This document shows, piece after piece, positions 7,352-15,900 of a stretch of 43,277 nt of DNA (position 1 is the first letter of the stretch; each line of letters starts with the position of its first letter). The notes under the pieces were generated by a model. That model made no database searches. It had not been told where the DNA came from and saw nothing but the letters and a program-made list of their open reading frames with translations. The DNA comes from an uncultured Solobacterium sp. (GTDB taxonomy: Bacteria > Bacillota_I > Bacilli_A > Erysipelotrichales > Erysipelotrichaceae): the NCBI GenBank assembly GCA_900543035.1, contig UQPV01000018.1, positions 1 to 43,277 on the forward strand, in the 5' to 3' direction. Both the position numbers and the translations under genes were made by a program.

Positions 7352-10300
7352 GGAGAAGAAAAACAATTAAGATGATGAAGGCCGTCCTGGCTGTTTTGCT
7401 TGCTTTGACAGCGATTCCTGGCTGGACAAGCACGACGAAAGCAGCGGATGGCGCCAACATGACGATAGGCGAAAATATCGTCTTAAATAAGGAGACGATC
7501 GCGTCTTCCACGGCCAACGGTCTTGGACCGGAATTGGTAGTGGATGGAAATACAGCAGCTCCGCAATGGAATTCGTCCGACATGAAAAACTGGGGCGCAG
7601 CTTCAGATACTTCGAAGGATGAAGTGGAGCAGACTCCACAGTGGATCGTGATCGATCGCGGAGAAGACGCTGAACCAGCGAACATCACGCAGATCAAGCT
7701 GTGGTATAACGCCAGAGTATGGCCGATGGAATATCAGATCTATACGGCTTCAGCATCAGATCTTGAAACGGGAGATACGGTCGATCTTTCAAGATGGGAT
7801 GAAGTGGTCTCTGTGGATCGGCCGTCTTCAGCTTCAGGAACAAGCGGACAAGTCGTCAACGGAGCGGGACAGAATATCGCCGATACCAATGAAAACAGCG
7901 ATACGATCACTGCGGAAACAGTGCCTGCGCTAGATGCTGATGTACAGTTACAGCGATATGTGCTCATTTATTTTGCGAAAGTAAACGCACAGGCGCCTGG
8001 AAACAACATCAATCTCAGAGAGATCCAGATCTTCGATGATACGCAGATCGTGGATGTGCAGGCGGCCTTGGATTCGATCAGCGCATCCGATCTGATCATC
8101 GCGGAGGACCAGGTTACCCTGGATCCGGCCGCGCAGATGCAGGGTGTTGAGTTTTACGTCAGAGGCAGTGATCTGGAACGGGTCGTGGACAATGAGGGCA
8201 GGCTGAGCGGCGCCAATATTGGCGATCGGGAAGTGACCCTGCTTGTCGGAGTGAGAGAAACGCGCGATCCGGATAACAAGGCAGAAAAGAATCTGAAGGT
8301 GATCATCCCTGATCAAAGTGATGCTTATCCGCAGTCTTATTTCCCTGCCGTTGACACGCAGAATGAGAAGCCGGAAGTCATTCCGACGATTCAGGAGTGG
8401 TATGGCTATCAGGGTGAGTTCAAGCTTGATGCGCAGTCCAGGATCATCTATCATGACGAGGCGAATGTCGGACTTGAGCGTGCGGCTGAAAACATGAAAG
8501 CAGATCTTTTGGAGATCACCGGTCTGGATCTTCCGATCATCGCCGCAGATGCGTCAGCGGCTGGTGCCAGCGACATCTATCTCGCGTCAGTGAGCGAAGA
8601 CAGTTATGACGTTGGGGATGAAGGGTATCTGATGATCACTGATGATAATGGTTTGCGGATCTATTCGCCGACTTACATCGGCTGTCTTTATGGAACGATT
8701 TCCGTGGAACAGATCCTGTATCAGGCTGAGGATCATTTGAGCGTGCCTAAGGGGATCGCCCGTGATTATCCGGCATATGAGGTCCGCGGCATCATGCTCG
8801 ATGTGGCGCGTACGCCGTATCGTCTCCAGCAGCTGCAGGATTATACCAAGGTCATGCTCTGGTACAAGATGAATGAGTATCACCTGCATATCAATGATAA
8901 TGACAACTGCAACATTACTGGCTCGGTGGAGGATCATTCCGGATTCCATCGTCTGGAAAGCGATGTGTTCCCTTCACTGAAATCTGAAGTCAAGCATGCC
9001 GGCATACCAGAGGAACTGGTCAATGCGGATTATTATCTCCATAATGAAGACTATCAGGGGAATCCGACCTATACCAAGGAAGAGTGGAGAACGCTGAAGG
9101 AGACATGCACGGATCTGGGCATCAACATGATCACGGAGATCGATCTGCCGGGACATTCTTTGCTGTATAACAAATACGCGGAGGAAAATCCGGACAATAT
9201 CCCGCAGCTGGAAGGCGGGATCAAGTACACGGCCAATGCGCTGTCGACCAATGGCGGAGCGGAACTGCTCGATCTGACTGGCGAAAACGCCGAAAGAGCA
9301 CTTTGGTTCGCGCAGACCTTATGGAATGAATACACTGATCCTGATCAGGAAGGCGGACCGGTCATCTATGGCGATGTGGTGCACATCGGCGCAGATGAAT
9401 ACTGGGATCACAGCACGGCAGGCATCCGTGATAAATTTGCATTGTTTGCGGACAGCCTTCGTCAGGTCATTCAGGGAAATCTTGGGTCTGATACAAAGAT
9501 CCGTATGTGGGGAGCTGGTTCTGTCATGTTCTCTACTGCGGATTCTGTATTGGAAGATGTCGATCTGGCCTCTAATTATCAATTGGATGTTTGGTATCAT
9601 GGTTATGAAGATGCTAAGGCAAGGATCGCAGAAGGGTTTGAAGTGATCAATTGCCGTGACGCATATTTATATGGAAATCCCGGACGCTCAAACCGTGATG
9701 TGCCGAATGCCGAATACTTGTTCAATGAGTGGAATCCGGCTATGTTTACAGACAATACGCCTCAGCCGGGAACCGGAAGCAATCCGCTGCTTGGTGAACC
9801 AAATCTGCTTGGCGCAAAGACAGTGATCTGGGGCGATCAGAGTCAGGAGGGCATGACAGAGCGTGATGTCAATCAGCGCGTGCTGCGCGCGGTTTCCATC
9901 GTCAGTGAGAAGACATGGGGCGCGACGGATGAAGAGGATACCTTTGAACAGTTTGAACGCCGCGCCGCACGGCTTGCGGAAGGTCCAGGCACTCAGATCG
10001 CCATGCAAGTTGATTCCGCAAGCTCACTAGTATTGGATTATGATTTTGATCATCTTTCCGCAGATGGCATGACCGTATACGACACGAGCGGAAATGGCTA
10101 TGATGGCACGCTGAGCGAGGCTGGAACCGTGAGCGAAGATGGTTATCTGCGCTTTGAAGGAGGAAAGCTGAGCACTCCGTTGAAGACGCTCTCTTATCCA
10201 TATACGGTGGCGTTCAATGTGCGTGTCAACGCAGAACAGGCAGCGAAGAATACAACAGCTTCTTCTATCTTCTCTGGGTATGACGGACAACTGCAGATCG

Positions 10301-12720
10301 CTGGGACGGATGATGGCAGCCTCAGCGCAAACGTAAATTACTTCACCAGAGATCTTGATTACCAGATTCCGACAGATGGTACAGAAATCAGCGTGATGTT
10401 AGTAGGCACATTCCAAGGAACCAAGTTGTATATCAATGGAGAATTACAGACATTCCTGTCACAGAAGAGCGATCAGGATGGTGTCGCACCTGGTAATGTC
10501 AGCACGATGTACGCTTCTTTCCCGCTTCCATTGGAAAAGATCGGTGAAGGGCTGTATGCGGAATTGGCAGATCTGGAAGTATATGATCGCGCCTTCTCTT
10601 CAGAAGAGGCGGCTTCCTATTACACAGAGGAGTGGCAAGAGCCAATAAATAAAACAAATGTCGCACAAGGCATGTATGCTGGCGGAACATCAAGAACGAT
10701 CGGCGATGGCACCGGCTACGACAATAGCGATGGAAGAGTGCGAGTCGCATTCAAAGCGGTGGATGGCGACGCGTTTGAACTGGCAAACGATCCAGCAGAT
10801 CAGATGGACGTGTCAACAACTGATATTTACTCGTACTGGAAAGGAAATAGTGCTGACAGCGCGCTGAGCGTCGATCTTGGAGAAGTCAGAGAAATCAGTG
10901 AGATACAGATCCAGTGGCGTTATGGCGGCAAAGGGCGAGATTTTGATATTCAGGTTTCTGATGATGGCATAAATTGGGAGAGCGTTTCTTCGATCAGAAA
11001 TAATCAAGATTTCCTCAGCGTGATCGCTCTGGACGCTCCGATCGATACGCGCTATGTACGCATGCAGGGCATTGCGTCAAATTCAGTGTCTGGTTATATG
11101 ATCCAGGAATTCCTTGTTTATGAAACTGCAGATAAGACCTCCCTTGGGCAATTGTTAGATGAAGCAGAAAAGATCGTAAATGACAAGGAACTTGGATTTG
11201 AAACACAGAATGAGACAGATAGAGAACTGTTCGCAGCTGTAGTTCAGGCAAGGGCGGTTCGATACCATGCTCAGATGAGCGTAAGCGATGTGGGAAAAGC
11301 CACGGCGAGATTGAGAGCGGCATTAGACGCGCAGGCAACAGAACAGCAGGTGACTGTAACATTTGATACAAATGGCGGAAGCCAAGTGGATCCGCAAACG
11401 ATCGAAAAGAACAGTACGGTACATCGCCCGGATGATCCGGTAAAAGAAGGCTTTGTATTTACTGGCTGGTATATTGATAAAGAGTGTACAGAGAAATTTG
11501 ATTTTGATGCCTTGATCACAGAGGATCTGACGATATATGCTGGATGGGACAAACAGCAGCTTCCAGAAGATCCGGCCAGCGACGCAGCGATCAAAGCGTT
11601 GCAGACCATGGTCGACAAGGCCGTCGCACTGGGCTCTGATGATGAAGCGCTGCAGGCAGCGATCGAAGCTGCTCAGGCTGTCCTGAATGAAGAGACGCCG
11701 AGCGCAACGGCAGTCGTCACCACATTGCTTAACTTGAGCGAAGCGATGCAAGCCTTGAATATCAGTGAAAGCACTGATACATTAAGAGCTGATGTACAGG
11801 CGACGATCGATTTCATCAATGCGAATATCCTGAATGACACAGAGGGACTCCGTCCGGCCAAGGTACAGGCGCTGAGAAATGCCGTACAAGCAGCGCAGGA
11901 TGCAGTGGACGATCCTGAAGCAGACGCTGATCAGCTGAAAGCAGCGAACAAAGCGATGACCAAGGCAGCCCAGGAGCTGTGGGAGATCGTGACGAAGGCA
12001 GAACTGGAAGTACTGATCGAAGCTGCAAACGGCTACCTTGATGGTGACTATACGGCAGAAAGCCTGGAAGCATTGCAGACAGCGATCACCGCTGCACAGG
12101 CAGTGGCAGCTAATGACGATGCGACGACAGCGGAAGTCACTGACGCCATCACGAACCTGAGCAACGCGATTGCTGGATTGGAAAGCATCACGCTGGATAC
12201 GAGCGCGTTAGCGCATGAGATCGAGCTCGTGACAGAGATGGTAGCCAATATCGATAACTATGTGCCTTCCACGGTAGAAGGACTGGCAGACAAGCTGGCT
12301 GACGCACAGGCAGCGATGAATGCGACGACCCAGGAAGAGATCGATGCGGCAGCTGCTGTCTTGCGCGAAGCTCGCCTGAACGCGAGAACGAAGGCAGATG
12401 TGAGCGCTCTGGAAGAGCTGATCGCTTATGTGAACAGTCTTGAGCTGAGCGCATACACGAGCGCAAGCGCGCAGCCGGTGATCCAGGATCTGGCCCGCGC
12501 CAAAGCGATGCTCGCGAATGAAGAAGTAACGCAGGAAGAGGTCAACGACATGGCCGATGCCCTGCAGGCTTCTGTAGACAACCTCGTTGAGGTCAACAAC
12601 AGCACGAATGCTGAGGAGTCGACAAACACTGCTGCAGCGATGCAGACCGGCATGTTTGCTGGATTGCTGGCTTTGACTGGCGGTATGCTGGCTGTGGCAA
12701 GACGCAAAAAGAGAAACTGA
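7348..12720 (+). CDS. Cell-surface GH20 beta-N-acetylhexosaminidase, multi-domain
   Basis: This exported exoglycosidase of about 1790 residues should remove terminal N-acetyl-hexosamine from host glycans such as mucin or N-glycans. Approximate domains: signal peptide 1-36; F5/8C-like sugar-binding domain 39-231; GH20 N-terminal domain from 339; GH20 barrel 473-880 with the catalytic pair Asp683-Glu684 in HIGADEYW; LamG-like domain 895-1091; second F5/8C domain 1103-1261; a FIVAR-like helical unit 1265-1330; a Listeria-Bacteroides (InlB B-type) repeat 1335-1400 with FDTNGGS and GWYIDKECTEKFDFD; FIVAR-like helical repeats 1410-1765; and a hydrophobic C-terminal segment with RRKKRN. No LPXTG. 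The ATG at 7348 begins MRRRKTIKMMK, a normal signal-peptide start; its ribosome site is weak and a GTG at 7234 is the alternative. Confidence 0.9.
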   Translation: MRRRKTIKMMKAVLAVLLALTAIPGWTSTTKAADGANMTIGENIVLNKETIASSTANGLGPELVVDGNTAAPQWNSSDMKNWGAASDTSKDEVEQTPQWIVIDRGEDAEPANITQIKLWYNARVWPMEYQIYTASASDLETGDTVDLSRWDEVVSVDRPSSASGTSGQVVNGAGQNIADTNENSDTITAETVPALDADVQLQRYVLIYFAKVNAQAPGNNINLREIQIFDDTQIVDVQAALDSISASDLIIAEDQVTLDPAAQMQGVEFYVRGSDLERVVDNEGRLSGANIGDREVTLLVGVRETRDPDNKAEKNLKVIIPDQSDAYPQSYFPAVDTQNEKPEVIPTIQEWYGYQGEFKLDAQSRIIYHDEANVGLERAAENMKADLLEITGLDLPIIAADASAAGASDIYLASVSEDSYDVGDEGYLMITDDNGLRIYSPTYIGCLYGTISVEQILYQAEDHLSVPKGIARDYPAYEVRGIMLDVARTPYRLQQLQDYTKVMLWYKMNEYHLHINDNDNCNITGSVEDHSGFHRLESDVFPSLKSEVKHAGIPEELVNADYYLHNEDYQGNPTYTKEEWRTLKETCTDLGINMITEIDLPGHSLLYNKYAEENPDNIPQLEGGIKYTANALSTNGGAELLDLTGENAERALWFAQTLWNEYTDPDQEGGPVIYGDVVHIGADEYWDHSTAGIRDKFALFADSLRQVIQGNLGSDTKIRMWGAGSVMFSTADSVLEDVDLASNYQLDVWYHGYEDAKARIAEGFEVINCRDAYLYGNPGRSNRDVPNAEYLFNEWNPAMFTDNTPQPGTGSNPLLGEPNLLGAKTVIWGDQSQEGMTERDVNQRVLRAVSIVSEKTWGATDEEDTFEQFERRAARLAEGPGTQIAMQVDSASSLVLDYDFDHLSADGMTVYDTSGNGYDGTLSEAGTVSEDGYLRFEGGKLSTPLKTLSYPYTVAFNVRVNAEQAAKNTTASSIFSGYDGQLQIAGTDDGSLSANVNYFTRDLDYQIPTDGTEISVMLVGTFQGTKLYINGELQTFLSQKSDQDGVAPGNVSTMYASFPLPLEKIGEGLYAELADLEVYDRAFSSEEAASYYTEEWQEPINKTNVAQGMYAGGTSRTIGDGTGYDNSDGRVRVAFKAVDGDAFELANDPADQMDVSTTDIYSYWKGNSADSALSVDLGEVREISEIQIQWRYGGKGRDFDIQVSDDGINWESVSSIRNNQDFLSVIALDAPIDTRYVRMQGIASNSVSGYMIQEFLVYETADKTSLGQLLDEAEKIVNDKELGFETQNETDRELFAAVVQARAVRYHAQMSVSDVGKATARLRAALDAQATEQQVTVTFDTNGGSQVDPQTIEKNSTVHRPDDPVKEGFVFTGWYIDKECTEKFDFDALITEDLTIYAGWDKQQLPEDPASDAAIKALQTMVDKAVALGSDDEALQAAIEAAQAVLNEETPSATAVVTTLLNLSEAMQALNISESTDTLRADVQATIDFINANILNDTEGLRPAKVQALRNAVQAAQDAVDDPEADADQLKAANKAMTKAAQELWEIVTKAELEVLIEAANGYLDGDYTAESLEALQTAITAAQAVAANDDATTAEVTDAITNLSNAIAGLESITLDTSALAHEIELVTEMVANIDNYVPSTVEGLADKLADAQAAMNATTQEEIDAAAAVLREARLNARTKADVSALEELIAYVNSLELSAYTSASAQPVIQDLARAKAMLANEEVTQEEVNDMADALQASVDNLVEVNNSTNAEESTNTAAAMQTGMFAGLLALTGGMLAVARRKKRN

Positions 12721-12729
12721 TCTTGATCT

Positions 12730-12763
12730 AAAGGCAGACGTTTTGATGAGCGTCTGCCTTTAT
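12730..12763 (+). terminator. Terminator of the first GH20 gene
   Basis: AAAGGCAGACG (12730-12740) pairs perfectly with CGTCTGCCTTT (12751-12761). The T-tract is short and interrupted. The left arm shares AGGCAGACG with the terminator at 5173. Confidence 0.7.
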
Positions 12764-12856
12764 CTGATTGGGGGAAGGAAAAAAGCGTTATGTGAATTCT
12801 ATCTGAAAATATGGACGATGTGTCATAGCTTTTTGTTTATTTTATGTTTTTTATGT

Positions 12857-12870
12857 GGTAAACGCTTTCG
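12857..12870 (+). promoter_or_regulatory. cre-like site upstream of the second GH20 gene
   Basis: GGTAAACGCTTTCG fits the cre core (central CG, AAACGCTTT) but departs from the consensus at both end bases. It covers the -35 position of the promoter whose -10 is at 12879, where CcpA binding would repress. Confidence 0.45.
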
Positions 12871-12875
12871 AATTC

Positions 12876-12884
12876 TGCTAAAAT
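12876..12884 (+). promoter_or_regulatory. Extended -10 promoter of the second GH20 gene
   Basis: TGC followed by TAAAAT (12879-12884) is an extended -10. TGGTAA (12856-12861) sits 17 bases upstream as a weak -35 that overlaps the cre-like site. The leader is short (about 50 bases), unlike those of the two previous surface genes. Confidence 0.5.
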
Positions 12885-12939
12885 TGCCATGTAAAGGGAA
12901 TACCAGTTTTTGGCATTCCTGGGAAAGGAGGAGAGACTT

Positions 12940-15900
12940 TTGAATAAGCAAAAGTCAAGTGCGATCGTAAAATCGCTGCTTGCGGCTGCGATGCTCGTAC
13001 CGAGCTTCCAGGTGGGGACCCTTGCGGTCAGCGCCAATGAAGGTACGGATACGGGCGGAGTATCCACCCTGGCAGAAACACCAATGAACATGAACCTGGC
13101 GCTGAACAAGTCGGTTACTGCCAGCGCGGAATACGGCTCTATGCCGGCAAGCAATCTGACGGATGACGATGAGTCAAGCCGTTGGTCCACAGAGGCTGAC
13201 GCTACGCAGTGGGCCGTGGTCGATCTTGGTGAGATCTACCAGATGAACACCTTCTCAATGATCTGGGAAAGTGATTCTGTTTATGCATCTTCATACAACA
13301 TTTATGTATCTGATGATGGAGAAAGCTGGGGAGAGGCTGTCGTTGCTCGCACAGGCAATACGGCAAGAAATTGTACGGAAAGCCTCGCTGAACCGGTCAG
13401 CGGACGTTATGTCAAACTGGAAGTCACGGCAATGCACGGTTATCCGAGCGTTTCCGCCAGTGATTTCAAGGTCATCTATTCTGATGGAGAAACTGTACCG
13501 CAGGATCCATATGAAAATGTGGCACTGAATGGAACGGCAAGTTCTGACTCAAATGAAGCAGATGGTCTGAATGCTTCAAAGGCATTTGATGGGGACAGAA
13601 CGACCAGAGAATCACGTTGGTCAAGTGCTGTGGCTGATGGTCCGCATTGGCTGGCTGTGGATCTGGGACAGACCCGCAACATCAAGACCGTCATGCTGTA
13701 CTGGGAGACCAGAAAGGCAACGCATTATCAGATCCAGGTTTCCGATGATGGCTCTGACTGGAGAACGGTCAAGGAAATCAATGATCGTCCGGCCAGCACG
13801 ACGGACCGCATCATCCTGGACAATACAGAAAGCGCACGTTATGTTCGCCTGTATATCGACAGCTTCACTGCTGAGAACCCTGATGGCGATGTAACTTGGA
13901 ACACCATTTCCTTGTTTGAGATGGAAGTCTATGGCGGAGAGATCCAGGAAAGCGCAAGTGATATTGCCAATCAGATCGAGATCGCTGATCCGCAGCTGGG
14001 AGATGAAACGCTGAATGTTTCTTATCCGGAGACAGACCGTTATACGATCGAGTATAAGGGTACGGATTATGAGCAGGTCGTTGATGAAAATCGGCATATC
14101 TATACGCCGATCGTGGACACCGTGGTCAATGTAGCCTTCAAGATCACAGATAACGAAACTGGTGAATATGAGTTCAAGGAGATCGGCATCACGATCCCTG
14201 GTACGTATACGCAGGAAGAGGGCGACAATGCCGCTCCGGATATCCTGCCGGAACTGCGTGAGTGGAAAGGCTCTACTGGAAACTTCACTGTAAGCGATTC
14301 CAGCCGCATCATCTATGCGGATGAGGGACTGCAGGCTGCGGCTGAGGAAATGGCTGCGGACTACAAGGATCTCACAGGCAAAGACATTACCGTCATGCAG
14401 GGAACCAGTGAAGATGTGCAGGCAGGCGACTTCTATTTTGCTTTGACCGATGATACGTCGATGGGCCTGATGGAAGAAGGCTATCTGATGAATGTCGAAG
14501 ATGCCATTACGGTTACTGCTGAGACACAGACCGGTGCGTATTGGGCAACTCGTACGATCCTGCAGGGACTGAAGCTGAACAACTTCGAGACATTCCCGAA
14601 AGGAATCACTCGTGACTATCCGCTGTATGAGATCCGCGGATACATCATGGACGTTGCCAGAAGACCGTTCACCATGGATTTCTTGGAACAGGTCGTTAAG
14701 GAAATGTCCTGGTACAAGATGAACGACTTCCAGGTACACATCAACGATAACTTGATCCCGCTGGAATCTGTATCTGATCCGATGAGCGCATACTCTGCAT
14801 TCCGTCTGGAATCCAGCATCAAGGAAGGCGACACGCTGACCGACAGCGATGGCAATCCAGTGACGCTGAACGGAGAGAATCTCGTCTATCAGCAGGATCT
14901 GACGAGCACGGACCTCTTCTACACGAAGGATGAGTTCAGAGATTTCATCCAGGAATCTCGTGAGCTGGGCGTCAATATCGTTCCTGAGATCGATACGCCG
15001 GCGCACTCTCTGGCACTGACGAAGGTCCTGCCGGAACTGCGTCAGGGCACGAGCGGCCGTCAGAATGACCACCTGAACCTGATCGGTGAGTCTTACAACG
15101 CTTCTCTGGCATTCGTCCAGGAGATCTTCTCCGAGTATCTGGATGGCAGCGATCCGGTATTTGACGCACAGACGATCGTGCACATCGGTGCCGATGAGTA
15201 CAACGCTTCTTCTCAGGCATACCGTATGTTCGTCAACGACATGCTGGAATATGTGGAAGGAACCGGACGTAAGGCACGTGTATGGGGAAGCTTCACACAG
15301 GCAGCTCAGGGTGAAGACATCAACGCAGAAGGCGTTGAGATCAACCTCTGGAACTTTGGCTATGCTAACATGGATGAGATGTACGATGATGGTTTCGACC
15401 TGATCAACTGTAATGATGGAAACTATTATATCGTTCCGAACGCAGGTTACTATTATGATTATCTGCCGGACAGCACGATGTACAATCTGGCCATCAATAC
15501 GATCAGCGGCGTGACGATCCCTGCTGGCGATCCGCAGATGAAGGGCGGAGCGTTCGCGGTATGGAACGACATGACTGACTATCTGTACAATGGTGTCAGT
15601 GAATACGATATCTGGGATCGTATCTCTAATCTGCCGCTGTTTGCCGCTAAGCTGTGGGGCAGAGGCGATATGGATCTGACCCAGGCTCAGGCAGCTTCTG
15701 ATGCACTGGGCGAAGCACCGCGCACGAACTTCGGTTACGAAGTTGACAGTGTAAGCGATGAATATGTAAATATGCCGATGGATACGCTGGATGATACTTC
15801 CGATAATGATTTCACGGTCAATGAGGGAGAAAATGCATCTATCGTTGAAGTAGACGGCAAGAACGCGCTGCAGCTCAACGGCGGAACAAGCTACATCACG